Shown here one piece after another: positions 1-7,731 of a stretch of 64,000 nt of DNA. Position numbers and translations under genes: made by a program. The notes beneath the pieces were generated by a model. The model was not told the origin of the DNA. It saw only the letters and a list, made by a program, of their open reading frames with translations, and made no database searches. Positions within the stretch are counted from its first letter, which is position 1. The number at the start of each line of letters is the position of its first letter. The stretch covers positions 186,001 through 250,000 of the forward strand of contig JAFWHO010000004.1 of the NCBI GenBank assembly GCA_017515105.1, read 5' to 3'. Source of the stretch: Candidatus Saccharimonadota bacterium (GTDB taxonomy: Bacteria; Patescibacteriota; Saccharimonadia; Saccharimonadales; Saccharimonadaceae).

Positions 1-396
1 AACGGCGACAACGGCGGGAATGGCGGTGGTGACACTTCGCAAACGACTGGGCTCAGCGCTGCAGATTTGGCAAATGTTGACGAAACTATTACTTTCGGTG
101 ATTTTGATGCTATGCAAACTTTGTCAAAGAGCATCCAGAATGGCGAAAAAACCGGGAAGGTAGTGAAGATTGACGGGCTAGTATCAAAGCCAGGTACCAC
201 TTATAGTATCGTCCAGGAAAACGAAGGTGGTACCAAGAAGATCGGCACGAAATTCGTGATTGAAGGCGCAGACACTTCTGCTTATCCGAAGGAAGGCGAC
301 CACGTCGTGATTACCGGTAAGGTAATTGAAGATCCAAATACGGCATTGTCATTCTATATCGAGACTATCGCAGAGAAGGTCGAAGTAAAAGAATAA
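1..396 (+). CDS. C-terminal part of a secreted/membrane protein with a possible OB-fold domain (5' end outside window)
   Basis: The frame is open from base 1 to a TAA at 394-396, so the gene starts upstream and 131 residues are visible. The first ~18 residues are a Gly/Asn/Ser/Thr linker, the same style as the linker after the membrane anchor in the 20710-21384 protein. This suggests an extracellular domain tethered by an N-terminal TM outside the window. The remaining ~105 residues alternate beta-strand-like stretches (GKVVKIDGLV, GTKFVIEGAD, GDHVVITGKV) resembling the tRNA_anti-like OB-fold family; that is a resemblance only. An intrinsic terminator follows at 411-440. Function unknown. An internal TTG at 67 could be read as a start, but the continuous linker upstream argues against it. 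Confidence 0.6.
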   Translation, partial: NGDNGGNGGGDTSQTTGLSAADLANVDETITFGDFDAMQTLSKSIQNGEKTGKVVKIDGLVSKPGTTYSIVQENEGGTKKIGTKFVIEGADTSAYPKEGDHVVITGKVIEDPNTALSFYIETIAEKVEVKE

Positions 397-410
397 TCTG
401 ACTTCAAGAA

Positions 411-440
411 AGCGAGCTCTTATATAAGGCTCGCTTTTTT
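411..440 (+). terminator. Intrinsic terminator after the first partial gene
   Basis: AGCGAGC (411-417) pairs with GCTCGCT (429-435) and is followed by a T-run to 440. Confidence 0.85.
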
Positions 441-475
441 GTTGCCATGGATAGCTTAGATTAAGCAGAAACATC

Positions 476-503
476 TTGACTTTTTATCAGAGTGTGCTAT
501 AAT
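476..503 (+). promoter_or_regulatory. Promoter of the ncRNA candidate upstream of fusA
   Basis: TTGACT at 476-481, a 16-nt spacer and TATAAT at 498-503, with an extended -10 (TGTGC before TATAAT). Predicted start about 510, where a hairpin begins. No ORF with a ribosome binding site follows. Confidence 0.8.
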
Positions 504-509
504 ATTGGT

Positions 510-738
510 GAGGGATTTATTTTGTACCCTAAATTTGCTCTTTTAAAGGAAAGGTGCGCAAAAATATGTGCGCCAATGGAGTGTCGACTATCTGTCGACT
601 TGATAATCGATAATATCTTACTCCATTCTTTTCATGGTCCGCCATGTTACTTTCCCAGCGACATGTCATTAACCTGAAAAGAATAAGTTTTCTTCCTTTT
701 TTGACCTCGGGGTTACCCAACCCCGAGGCCTTTTTTTC
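510..738 (+). ncRNA. Candidate structured small RNA upstream of fusA
   Basis: The unit runs from its own promoter (476-503) to its own terminator (705-738: CCTCGGGGTT pairs with AACCCCGAGG, then T7). Stems in order: AGGG 511-514 with CCCT 527-530 at the start site; GGTGCGCA 553-560 with TGTGCGCC 567-574; AATGGAGT 575-582 with ACTCCATT 620-627, enclosing GTCGAC 583-588 with GTCGAC 594-599; CTTTTC 628-633 with GAAAAG 676-681, enclosing a CATGG/CCATG hairpin. The fusA promoter lies after the terminator, so this is a separate transcript unless readthrough occurs. I do not recognise the family. A fusA leader with attenuator is an alternative reading. Confidence 0.6.
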
Positions 739-747
739 TTTTTAAAA

Positions 748-759
748 GTGTGCTATAAT
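748..759 (+). promoter_or_regulatory. fusA promoter (extended -10)
   Basis: GTGTGC followed by TATAAT at 754-759, the same extended -10 as several other loci here; no good -35 is seen. It leaves a ~65-nt leader before the AAAGGAG ribosome binding site and ATG at 830. Confidence 0.75.
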
Positions 760-829
760 GTCAGGAATCAGTCTTGTTTTTTAAGCGCAAAGCTTGAAAA
801 CAACAAAATAATAATAGTAAAAGGAGCAT

Positions 830-2929
830 ATGGCTACTGGAATTAAAAGTTTGGCTGATATGCGCAATATTGGTATCATTGCACATATTGACGCCGGTAA
901 AACTACGACTTCGGAGGCGATTTTGTATCGCACCGGTCTTAAACATAAAATCGACCTAGTGAAGGGTGGCACTGGTGGTGCTGATACCGACTGGATGGAG
1001 CAAGAGAAGGAACGTGGTATCACGATTACTTCTGCTGCTGTGACCGTTTATTGGAAAAATCATCAAATTAACATCATCGATACCCCGGGACACATCGACT
1101 TTACCGCAGAGGTGGAGCGTTCTCTCCGTGTCCTAGACGGTGCTGTCGTGGTGTTTGATGGTAAAATGGGCGTCGAAGCTCAGTCTGAGACTGTATGGCG
1201 CCAGGCTACCAAGTACGGCATTCCACGTATTTGTTTCGTAAACAAAATCAACCAAATCGGTGGCGATTTCTACAAATCTCTCGATTCGATCCACAAGCGT
1301 TTGTCAAAGAACGCTGTTGCGATTCACCTCCCAATTGGTTTTGAGAAAGATATCTGTGGTGTTGTTGACCTCGTTGATATGAAGGCTTACACCTACAAAG
1401 ATTACGCTGATCACGAGCTTACCGTTGGCGAAATTCCAGCCGACATGGTCGAAAAGGCCAAGAACGCTCGTTCGATGCTCGTTGAAGAGGCTGTACAGGC
1501 TGACGAAGAATTGATGAACAAATTCTTTGAAGAGGGCGAAGATGCCATCACTGTAGATGAACTCAAATCCGCTCTCCGTAAGCGCGTGCTCGATGGCGAT
1601 TTCTTCCTAGTCACCGGTGGCGACGGTCGTGGTGTAATCGTCGAGAAGGTACTTGACCTTATGACTGATTATTTGCCATCACCGCTTGATCGTGATCAGG
1701 GCCAAACCGTTGGCACCGATCCAAAGACCGGCGACCAAATCGTGCGCAAAGCCGACGATTCTGAGCCACTCACAGCTCTTGCCTTTAAGATCGCAACCGA
1801 TCCATTTGTGGGTAAACTCATCTTTATCCGCGTTTACGCTGGTAAATTGAAGTCTGGCGATACCGTGCTTAACGCTTCGACTGGCGACAAGGAAAGAATC
1901 GGTCGCTTGGTGCGTATGCACGCTAATGACCGTAAAGATATTAATGAAATCGGCGCTGGTGACATCGCTGCTGTGGTGGGTCTCAAGAACTGTACCACTG
2001 GTTCTACACTTTGTTCTCCTGCACACCCGATTCTCCTTGAGTCGATCGAATTTCCAGATCCACCGGTATCTATCGCCGTGGAGCCAAAGACCAAAGCCGA
2101 CCAAGAGAAAATGGGTATCGGACTTTCAAAGATGGCCGAGGAAGATCCTACTTTCCGCGTTCACACCGATGAAGAAACCGGCCAAACCATCATTTCTGGT
2201 ATGGGTGAGCTTCACCTTGAAATCATTATTGACCGCTTGAAGAGAGAGCACAATGTGGAAGCTAACACCGGTGCACCGCAAGTGGCCTATCGTGAAACGA
2301 TTCGCTCCACCGCTGAAGCACAAGGTAAGCACGTCAAGCAGTCTGGTGGTCGTGGTCAGTATGGTGACGTTTGGATCAAGTTTGAGCCAAATGAACCAGG
2401 GAAAGGTTTCGAATTTATCGATCAGATTAAAGGTGGTGTGGTTCCTCAAGAGTATCGCAAGCCGGTCCAAAAGGGTATCGAAGATACCCTAGCTGGTGGT
2501 GTTATCGCTGGTTACCCAGTGGTAGACATCAAGGCTACTCTTTACGATGGTTCTTACCATGATGTGGACTCCTCTGAGCTCGCCTTTACCTTGGCAGGTA
2601 GCCTAGCAACCCGCGAAGGTATTAAGAAAGCAAATCCTGTACTCCTCGAGCCAGTGATGAAGCTTGAAATTACCACCCCTGAAGAATTCATGGGTGACGT
2701 GATTGGCGATATCAACTCTAGGCGTGGTCGCATCGACGAGATGGAAGATTTGAACGGTGGCGCTAAGCTAATCAAGGCTTTCTGTCCGCTCGCTAACCTC
2801 TTTGGTTATACTGGCGATCTTCGTGGTATGACCCAAGGTCGCGCTGCTTCTTCGATGGAGCTCTTCGCTTACGAGGAAGTTCCACCTAACGTGGCACAAG
2901 AAATTATTGAATCGAGAAATTCAAAATAG
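830..2929 (+). CDS. fusA: Translation elongation factor G
   Basis: EF-G, the ribosomal translocase and GTPase. At 699 aa it is full length. The GTPase domain has the P-loop [12 protein letters not shown] (about residues 18-29), the RGITITSAA switch I region and DTPGHIDFT (switch II). Domains II-V follow, including [14 protein letters not shown] and the C-terminal [14 protein letters not shown] segment. AAAGGAG lies just before ATG 830. The gene stands alone, with its own promoter and terminator (2941-2977), not in the usual rpsL-rpsG-fusA-tuf string. Oddity: the guanine-specificity motif NKxD reads NKIN at residues 138-141, so the conserved Asp is Asn. Confidence 0.97.
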   Translation: MATGIKSLADMRNIGIIAHIDAGKTTTSEAILYRTGLKHKIDLVKGGTGGADTDWMEQEKERGITITSAAVTVYWKNHQINIIDTPGHIDFTAEVERSLRVLDGAVVVFDGKMGVEAQSETVWRQATKYGIPRICFVNKINQIGGDFYKSLDSIHKRLSKNAVAIHLPIGFEKDICGVVDLVDMKAYTYKDYADHELTVGEIPADMVEKAKNARSMLVEEAVQADEELMNKFFEEGEDAITVDELKSALRKRVLDGDFFLVTGGDGRGVIVEKVLDLMTDYLPSPLDRDQGQTVGTDPKTGDQIVRKADDSEPLTALAFKIATDPFVGKLIFIRVYAGKLKSGDTVLNASTGDKERIGRLVRMHANDRKDINEIGAGDIAAVVGLKNCTTGSTLCSPAHPILLESIEFPDPPVSIAVEPKTKADQEKMGIGLSKMAEEDPTFRVHTDEETGQTIISGMGELHLEIIIDRLKREHNVEANTGAPQVAYRETIRSTAEAQGKHVKQSGGRGQYGDVWIKFEPNEPGKGFEFIDQIKGGVVPQEYRKPVQKGIEDTLAGGVIAGYPVVDIKATLYDGSYHDVDSSELAFTLAGSLATREGIKKANPVLLEPVMKLEITTPEEFMGDVIGDINSRRGRIDEMEDLNGGAKLIKAFCPLANLFGYTGDLRGMTQGRAASSMELFAYEEVPPNVAQEIIESRNSK

Positions 2930-2940
2930 TCTGACTACCA

Positions 2941-2977
2941 AATAAGCACTTCTCCCCGAGAGGTGCTTATTTTTTTA
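2941..2977 (+). terminator. fusA terminator
   Basis: AATAAGCACTTCTC (2941-2954) pairs with GAGAGGTGCTTATT (2959-2972), followed by seven T. Confidence 0.92.
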
Positions 2978-3001
2978 GTCATTAGCCACTATACCATAAA
3001 A

Positions 3002-3030
3002 TTGACTATTCTGCATTTATATGATACTAT
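3002..3030 (+). promoter_or_regulatory. Promoter of the ncRNA candidate at 3037
   Basis: TTGACT at 3002-3007, a 17-nt spacer and TACTAT at 3025-3030. The predicted start (~3037) coincides with the first base of a closing stem. Confidence 0.6.
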
Positions 3031-3036
3031 TCAAGT

Positions 3037-3388
3037 AGTGTGGGCATCGTTGTACTTTTATGTCAGGTGCTTATGGTTCTCCTGGCGGCTAGTCGGCGAA
3101 ATGGATTATTGTTGTCTTTTAGGGGTTAAGTCCCTCGACACTATGCTCTTGGGGCCGAGTAGCGGCAGACGGAATCTAGCCAGCCCATAGAACCGCCTGT
3201 TGGGTTTCAGCCCCCGCTGGGGGTGAAATGTGCTATTATTTAGGCCTGCTGCCGTTTGGTACCTTGTTACTGGGTGGTGGTAAGAAAAATACTAGCGTAG
3301 CCATAACGGTAAAGTCCTTTGGCTGAAACCGCGACCACACTATAACCGGGTCACTGCTCCTATGCGGTGGCCCCTTTTGATTTTTTAG
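3037..3388 (+). ncRNA. Candidate ~350-nt structured RNA, ends closed by a terminal stem
   Basis: The start TAGTGTGG (3036-3043) is perfectly complementary to CCACACTA (3335-3342), so the two ends of a ~300-nt domain close like the P1 helix of a large RNA. A terminator follows immediately: GGGTCACTGC pairs with GCGGTGGCCC around 3348-3374, then a T-rich run to ~3386. No ORF with a ribosome binding site lies inside. Size and closure recall RNase P RNA or tmRNA. The conserved RNase P core (GAGGAAAGTCC) and the tmRNA tRNA-like end (GGTTCGAA-type T-loop, CCA) are absent, and so is the SRP core. Unidentified family. Confidence 0.6.
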
Positions 3389-3404
3389 CGTTTTGTGGTA
3401 TAAT
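3377..3404 (+). promoter_or_regulatory. Promoter of orphan gene 3473
   Basis: TTGATT 3377-3382, a 16-nt spacer and TATAAT 3399-3404 with an extended TGTGG. The -35 box overlaps the T-run of the preceding ncRNA terminator. Confidence 0.75.
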
Positions 3405-3472
3405 AGTAATACGTCTGCTCCGTGTGGGGCAGGCTCGTAGTATGTAGTTTTGCAGTGTTTAAGGAGGAAAAC

Positions 3473-3940
3473 ATGGAGAGAAGACACGCAAAATACGGTA
3501 ATTTTATTGTGAACTCAGCCGGTAAGGTAGTCCCAAGGGCTACCCCTATCGACGACACGGGTATCGACTGGGAGGAAAATGTCGTCGAAGACGACCTCAG
3601 CGTCGTCGAGGAGGTTAATGCAGAGAACGGGTTTACCTTGCACGACGATGATGAGTATAGGCTTGTCCGTGACGTAACGGTGAAGCCGGTGGCGGTCGAG
3701 AGAGGAGACACGATCTACGTGTACTTCAATCCGAGGGACTATGCGATGAAAAAGGCGAAAGCCAAAGCTCGCATAACTCTGGAGGCTCTTGTTCACATGA
3801 ACATCCTCGCAAGCTATGACCTGAAGAGGGTAAGGGGTGGAATCGTAAGGTTATTCTTCAACCCCTTGATTCAGGGTCAGGAGCAAAAACTCCTGGCGGC
3901 AGAAGATTTTGTCAATAGCCTTCGGGGCTGGCGACGGTAA
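3473..3940 (+). CDS. Hypothetical protein (155 aa), orphan
   Basis: The start is ATG 3473 behind AAGGAGGAAA; a GTG at 3422 is upstream but has no ribosome binding site. No membrane segment or signal peptide. The N-terminal half is acidic (DDTGIDWEEN, DDLSVVEEV). The C-terminal half is basic, with predicted strands (GDTIYVYFNPRD) and a helix rich in Lys/Ala. It is flanked by its own promoter and terminator. I do not recognise the family. It belongs stylistically with the other ribosome-binding-site-led orphan genes at 6571, 25749, 41330, 61425 and 61895. Confidence 0.75.
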   Translation: MERRHAKYGNFIVNSAGKVVPRATPIDDTGIDWEENVVEDDLSVVEEVNAENGFTLHDDDEYRLVRDVTVKPVAVERGDTIYVYFNPRDYAMKKAKAKARITLEALVHMNILASYDLKRVRGGIVRLFFNPLIQGQEQKLLAAEDFVNSLRGWRR

Positions 3941-3951
3941 GAGCATCAAAA

Positions 3952-3976
3952 GGGTCTCCGACGGAGGCCTTTTTCG
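3952..3976 (+). terminator. Terminator of the 155-aa orphan gene
   Basis: GGTCTCCG pairs with GGAGGCC around a short loop, followed by TTTTT at 3970-3974. Confidence 0.8.
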
Positions 3977-4034
3977 CTCCCTTTGAGGCAGTCATATCTA
4001 CCACTAATCATATTTTTATCACGCCATAATCCTG

Positions 4035-4294
4035 TTGACACTTTTTCTAAAGTGTTGTATAATCGTTCTGCTGTCTACCATCATGGAGACAAGCTTCTAA
4101 TATAGTCTTGCGGGAGCAGATACGATCTTTTAAAAAACCATACAACTTAATAAATATTTTTTCACCACTGATTCCACAGTGGCAATGATGCAGCCTGCAA
4201 AGATCGTTTTCTCCATTTTGCCTCCCGCAAGATATCGAACATTATACGGGTAAAACCCGTCTTTGGTCCCATCTGATGATGGGGCTGTTTTTTA
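4035..4294 (+). ncRNA. Tandem ncRNA family, unit 1
   Basis: Promoter TTGACA 4035-4040, 17 nt, TATAAT 4058-4063; predicted start ~4070. A 5' hairpin forms at the start (TGTCT/AGACA). TCTTGCGGGAG (4106-4116) pairs with CTCCCGCAAGA (4222-4232), and inside it ACGATCTTT (4122-4130) pairs with AAAGATCGT (4199-4207), with an apical CCACTG/CAGTGG hairpin. Then comes the box GAACATTA (4237-4244), hairpin ACGGGT/ACCCGT (4246-4260) and a terminator (CCCATC/GATGGG, then T6). No coding ORF. The four units share architecture and 3' motifs while the central domain differs, as expected for paralogous trans-acting RNAs. Confidence 0.75.
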
Positions 4295-4302
4295 TGCTAT
4301 AG

Positions 4303-4572
4303 TTGACAAAAATGCCAAAGTGGTGTATAATTTACTCTGCCTCCTTTTGGTGGTTTTATGTGTTGAGTGGAGGGGCGCGCCAAAAAACAACCTTATTTCT
4401 TAGATAGTGACACTACATTTGCTAACAACTATGCCACTTTCTGAACATTCATGATTGATCTGGCCGCCTATGTGGCCGGAGACTCCTTTCTAAAGGCGCG
4501 CCCCACCACAATGAACATTATTGGGTAAAACCCGTTTAGATAGATGCCCCATCGCGTGATGGGGCATTTTTT
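4303..4572 (+). ncRNA. Tandem ncRNA family, unit 2
   Basis: Promoter TTGACA 4303-4308, 17 nt, TATAAT 4326-4331; start ~4338. A 5' hairpin forms at once (CC-T-CC with GG-T-GG). The closing stem GGGGCGCGCC (4372-4381) pairs perfectly with GGCGCGCCCC (4495-4504), with flanking GTGG/CCAC. Box GAACATTA at 4513-4520 is followed by GGGT/ACCC (4523-4533). The terminator is GCCCCATC (4546-4553) with GATGGGGC (4558-4565), then T. No credible ORF inside. Confidence 0.75.
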
Positions 4573-4612
4573 ACGGTTTGGCACAGATGATTGCTTTATC
4601 GCTGTGGATGGC

Positions 4613-4857
4613 TTGACAATAATGCAATAATAATGTATAATCATGGTGTGCTACCAATTGGTAGTGCTAAGTAATTTTTTCATATCTCCGTGGGGTAGGT
4701 GCATTAAAGCTCTTACGTTGTTGGGGGATGGAAGACCGTCTCCCTTGAAAAAGAAAGGAAAAGCGTGTATGTGTATACCTCCTGCACCTACCCCGCAAGA
4801 ACATTAACGGGCATCGCCCGAAATTCAGAGCCTCATCGCATGGTGAGGCTTTTTTCT
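4613..4857 (+). ncRNA. Tandem ncRNA family, unit 3
   Basis: Promoter TTGACA 4613-4618, 17 nt, TATAAT 4636-4641; start ~4648. The 5' hairpin is CTACC/GGTAG. The closing stem GGGGTAGGTGCA (4692-4703) pairs perfectly with TGCACCTACCCC (4783-4794). Box GAACATTA is at 4799-4806, hairpin CGGGC/GCCCG at 4808-4820, and the terminator GCCTCATC/GGTGAGGC at 4830-4849 is followed by T6. A 64-codon frame running from here into unit 4 crosses the terminator and has no ribosome binding site. Confidence 0.75.
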
Positions 4858-4867
4858 CGTCGAAAAC

Positions 4868-5119
4868 TTGACAAAACTAGCAAAGTAATATATAATTATA
4901 TAGCCTCTATGAGGGCTTTGGGTTACGAATGCGGGAGTGGGCTTTTGAATAACATTTAACAACTTCAAGAAAAGGGTATAAGATAGCAAAAGGGTGTCCC
5001 CTACTAATTGTGCCTAGTAAGGGCCGCCAAAGGATCGCCTCCTAAAAGCCCCTTCCGCAACGAACATTATCGGGCAAACGCCCGCCACGATGCCTCATCG
5101 CATGATGAGGCATTTTTTT
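4868..5119 (+). ncRNA. Tandem ncRNA family, unit 4
   Basis: Promoter TTGACA 4868-4873, 17 nt, TATAAT 4891-4896; start ~4903. The 5' hairpin is GCCTC/GAGGGC. The closing stem at 4931-4946 pairs with 5044-5058 (one bulge and wobbles). An inner hairpin is CCCTACTA/TAGTAAGGG. Box GAACATTA is at 5062-5069, hairpin CGGGC/GCCCG at 5071-5084, and the terminator GCCTCATC/GATGAGGC at 5092-5111 is followed by T7. The tuf promoter starts 14 nt further on. Confidence 0.75.
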
Positions 5120-5132
5120 ACCCAGAATACTC

Positions 5133-5161
5133 TTTACAAAACAAAAAAAATAGTCTAAAAT
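5133..5161 (+). promoter_or_regulatory. tuf promoter
   Basis: TTTACA 5133-5138, 17 nt, TAAAAT 5156-5161. The ~60-nt leader holds a hairpin (TTTGGAGC with GCTCCAAA around 5175-5206) before the AAAGGAG ribosome binding site. Confidence 0.8.
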
Positions 5162-5227
5162 AATAGGGTAGAGATTTGGAGCTGGTTTTTATTAGCGCTC
5201 CAAACGTAATAATAAAAAGGAGATTGA

Positions 5228-6412
5228 ATGGCAAATTTTGACCGTTCCAAACCGCATATTAATGTCGGTACCATGGGTCACGTTGACCATGGTAAAACCA
5301 CTTTAACAGCTGCGATTACTAACGTACTCGCAAAGCGCTTGCCTTCTGAAGTTAACAAGGCAGTTGCTTACGATCAGATCGATAACGCCCCTGAGGAAAA
5401 GGCTCGTGGTATCACCATCGCTACTTCTCACCAGGAGTACGAATCTGAGAAGCGTCACTATGCACACGTAGATATGCCTGGTCACGCTGACTACATTAAA
5501 AACATGATTACCGGTGCTGCACAGGTTGATGGTGCTATCCTCGTAGTTGCTGCGAACGATGGTCCTTTGCCACAGACTCGTGAGCACGTTCTTCTTGCTC
5601 ACCAGGTGAACGTACCTAAGATCATCGTCTTCCTCAACAAGATGGACCTCGCTGATCCTGAACTAGTTGAGTTGGTCGAGATGGATGTTCGCGACCTTCT
5701 TAACAAGTACGGTTTCGATGGTGACAACGCTCCTATCATCAAGGGTTCTGCTACTAAGGCTCTCGAAGGTGACAAGGAAAACGAAGACGCTATCATGGAA
5801 CTCGTCACTGCTATGGATGAGTACTTCGATATCCCTGAGCACGATCTCGACAAGCCATTCCTCATGCCTATCGAGGATGTCTTCTCAATCAAAGGCCGTG
5901 GTACTGTTGCTACTGGTCGTATCGAGCAGGGTGTTATCAAATTGAACGACGAAGTTGAAATCGTTGGTCTTAAGGAAACCCAAAAGTCTGTCGTGACTGG
6001 TATTGAGGCCTTCCACAAGACTCTCGACCAAGGTCAAGCTGGTGATAACGCTGGTCTTCTTCTCCGTGGTATTGAGCGCGATCAAATCGAGCGTGGTCAG
6101 GTGATTGCCAAGCCTGGCACTATCACTCCACACACTGAGTTCGAGGCACAGGTTTACATCTTGAAGAAAGAGGAAGGCGGACGCCACACTCCATTCTCCA
6201 AGGGTTACAAGCCACAGTTCTACTTCCGTACTACTGACGTAACCGGTGAAGTTGAGCTTCCAGCTGACAAGGAAATCGTCATGCCTGGCGATCAGGTAAC
6301 CTTCAAGGTTAAACTCTTGCAGCCAGTCGCCATGAACGACAACGACCGTTTCGCTATCCGCGAAGGTGGTAAGACTGTTGGCTCTGGTGTCATCACCAAG
6401 GTTATAAAGTAA
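5228..6412 (+). CDS. tuf: Translation elongation factor Tu
   Basis: EF-Tu, the GTPase that delivers aminoacyl-tRNA to the ribosome. 394 aa is the normal length. Motifs: [10 protein letters not shown] (P-loop), [12 protein letters not shown] (switch I), DMPGHADY (switch II) and an intact NKMD G4 motif. This contrasts with EF-G in the same window, where the equivalent Asp is Asn. Domains 2 and 3 follow with [13 protein letters not shown] and the C-terminal [14 protein letters not shown]. The ribosome binding site is AAAAGGAG before ATG 5228. Monocistronic, with its own promoter and terminator, directly downstream of the four tandem ncRNAs. Confidence 0.98.
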   Translation: MANFDRSKPHINVGTMGHVDHGKTTLTAAITNVLAKRLPSEVNKAVAYDQIDNAPEEKARGITIATSHQEYESEKRHYAHVDMPGHADYIKNMITGAAQVDGAILVVAANDGPLPQTREHVLLAHQVNVPKIIVFLNKMDLADPELVELVEMDVRDLLNKYGFDGDNAPIIKGSATKALEGDKENEDAIMELVTAMDEYFDIPEHDLDKPFLMPIEDVFSIKGRGTVATGRIEQGVIKLNDEVEIVGLKETQKSVVTGIEAFHKTLDQGQAGDNAGLLLRGIERDQIERGQVIAKPGTITPHTEFEAQVYILKKEEGGRHTPFSKGYKPQFYFRTTDVTGEVELPADKEIVMPGDQVTFKVKLLQPVAMNDNDRFAIREGGKTVGSGVITKVIK

Positions 6413-6436
6413 GTTTGTAAACTGAAATACAAAAAA

Positions 6437-6463
6437 TCTCCCCACCCCCGGGGAGGTTTTTTG
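6437..6463 (+). terminator. tuf terminator
   Basis: CTCCCC pairs with GGGGAG (6438-6455), followed by T6. Confidence 0.88.
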
Positions 6464-6513
6464 TTGGTGTGAGGTGACGGCGGCTTTTCTCAGCCTAGTA
6501 AAGTGTAGCGGTT

Positions 6514-6524
6514 TATGGTATAAT
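6514..6524 (+). promoter_or_regulatory. Promoter of the membrane-protein gene 6571
   Basis: TATAAT at 6519-6524 with TG one base upstream (extended -10). Confidence 0.65.
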
Positions 6525-6570
6525 TACAGAAGTAATTGCAGAGTTTTTGAAAAGTAAAGGGGGTGTAATT

Positions 6571-7185
6571 ATGAACATTATAAGCAGTTTGGTGGACTTC
6601 ATCCGAGAGACACCGTCTAATATCGCTTTGCTAATACTGATATCCTGGCTAATTTGGCCGGGGTTAATGTTTTTAGTAGGGTGGATCGGAGAGAGCCGGT
6701 TGGTTCCGGTAGGCGAACATCAGTCTACTGCATTCATGCCCGGGGATTTAACCCTTGGAATCATGACAGTGGAGTTGTTGCGCCTTCACGAGAGGACTTG
6801 CAATGATACCAGCTGGTGGGGTTATGACCCAGCCTTTTGGCTGTTCGTTACAATGGTGGTCGCGATGGTCGTATTGGCCTTTGTGATCGAGGGGGATCAG
6901 GAGAATTATCCTCCGAGAGCTTCCTTAAGCCCGACAAAAATTACGCACGACGTGGTCGGGTACTGGTTAATCCCAACATTATTGTTTGGATTGGGGTTAC
7001 CTCAACTAGCCGATGGCATCCGCTTCGGGATCGGTGAATCCTGGCCCATCTGGCTCGAATTTACGATGGCGCTATCTTTCTATGTCGCTTGCGTCGTGAA
7101 CGATTGTCTAAAAGGGGCAACAGAAGAAGATATCGCGATTCGTCATCCGGCGAATTGGCAGCCACTCTGGCGGAGAGCCGAATAA
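6571..7185 (+). CDS. Hypothetical multi-pass membrane protein (204 aa)
   Basis: The start ATG 6571 is chosen because AAAGGGGG lies 7-8 nt upstream; the longer frame from TTG 6547 would start before this ribosome binding site. About four hydrophobic helices are visible, near residues 17-40, 88-106, 130-147 and 158-178, with a Trp-rich loop. The C-terminal ~25 residues are soluble. No catalytic motif is recognised. It stands alone with an extended -10 promoter and a terminator at 7201-7228. Function unknown. Its codon usage (GGG, CGA, GAG) is less biased than that of the neighbouring ribosomal genes. Confidence 0.75.
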   Translation: MNIISSLVDFIRETPSNIALLILISWLIWPGLMFLVGWIGESRLVPVGEHQSTAFMPGDLTLGIMTVELLRLHERTCNDTSWWGYDPAFWLFVTMVVAMVVLAFVIEGDQENYPPRASLSPTKITHDVVGYWLIPTLLFGLGLPQLADGIRFGIGESWPIWLEFTMALSFYVACVVNDCLKGATEEDIAIRHPANWQPLWRRAE

Positions 7186-7200
7186 AACCACGAACTATTT

Positions 7201-7228
7201 AAAAGGTCGCTTGAGAGCGGCCTTTTTG
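7201..7228 (+). terminator. Terminator of gene 6571
   Basis: GGTCGCT (7205-7211) pairs with AGCGGCC (7215-7221, one wobble), then TTTTT. Confidence 0.85.
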
Positions 7229-7265
7229 CCGACGCAAAAAACAGGTATTTCCAAATCTTAAAGAA

Positions 7266-7276
7266 TGTGTTATAAT
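7266..7276 (+). promoter_or_regulatory. rpsJ promoter (extended -10)
   Basis: TGTGT followed by TATAAT 7271-7276. Confidence 0.75.
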
Positions 7277-7302
7277 GTCAAAACAATATCATTAAATATC
7301 AA

Positions 7303-7337
7303 GTCCGAAAAACTCATGTCTTTAGAGGTTATCGGAC
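7303..7337 (+). promoter_or_regulatory. Leader hairpin of rpsJ
   Basis: GTCCGA (7303-7308) pairs with TCGGAC (7332-7337), with an inner AACTC/GAGGTT. It lies in the ~75-nt 5' leader. It could be an autoregulatory site for S10 or simply a stabiliser; this is inference. Confidence 0.5.
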
Positions 7338-7356
7338 AAGAAAGGCTAAAAAACAG

Positions 7357-7683
7357 ATGACAGAAGCAAAAAAGTCTGAGGGTCTCAAGATCCGTATCCG
7401 CCTTAAGGCTTATGATCACAGAGTGATCGACCAAAGTGCCAAGCAGATTGTTGACACCGCTATTCGTACCGGTGCTACTATCAGCGGCCCAATCCCTCTA
7501 CCAACTAAGCGTTCGACTTTCACCGTCGTGAAGTCGCCACACGTTTACAAGACCGGTGGTGAAGCCTTCGAGATGAAGGTGCATAAGCGCTTAATTGATA
7601 TCTCGAACGCTACTCCAAAGACGATTGAAAGCTTGCAAAATCTTTCACTTCCTGCTGGTGTAGACGCTGAAATCAAGATGTAA
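7357..7683 (+). CDS. rpsJ: 30S ribosomal protein S10
   Basis: S10/NusE, 108 aa, normal size. Typical segments are [20 protein letters not shown] near the N-terminus, [20 protein letters not shown] in the middle and [20 protein letters not shown] at the end. It is a component of the 30S head and, as NusE, of antitermination complexes. Here it is a single-gene unit with its own promoter, leader hairpin and terminator; the usual S10 operon (rplC, rplD and so on) does not follow. Confidence 0.97.
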   Translation: MTEAKKSEGLKIRIRLKAYDHRVIDQSAKQIVDTAIRTGATISGPIPLPTKRSTFTVVKSPHVYKTGGEAFEMKVHKRLIDISNATPKTIESLQNLSLPAGVDAEIKM

Positions 7684-7700
7684 TCAAGGTTTTGAGCAAG

Positions 7701-7731
7701 AAAAAGTCCCCCCGATAAGGGGGGATTTTTT
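7701..7731. terminator. Bidirectional terminator between rpsJ and the ManC-like gene
   Basis: TCCCCCC (7707-7713) pairs with GGGGGGA (7719-7725), flanked by A5 on the left and T5 on the right. It can end rpsJ (+) and the convergent minus-strand gene. Confidence 0.88.

Noticed and set aside
2963-3190. 75-codon frame after fusA
   Set aside because: It starts inside the fusA terminator and overlaps the structured RNA; no ribosome binding site.
3037-3388. RNase P RNA or tmRNA identity for the large RNA candidates
   Set aside because: The RNase P core GAGGAAAGTCC and the tmRNA T-loop with CCA end were not found in any of the candidate regions.
4765-4959. 64-codon open frame across ncRNA units 3 and 4
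   Set aside because: It crosses a terminator and the next promoter, has no ribosome binding site, and is explained by the RNA units.
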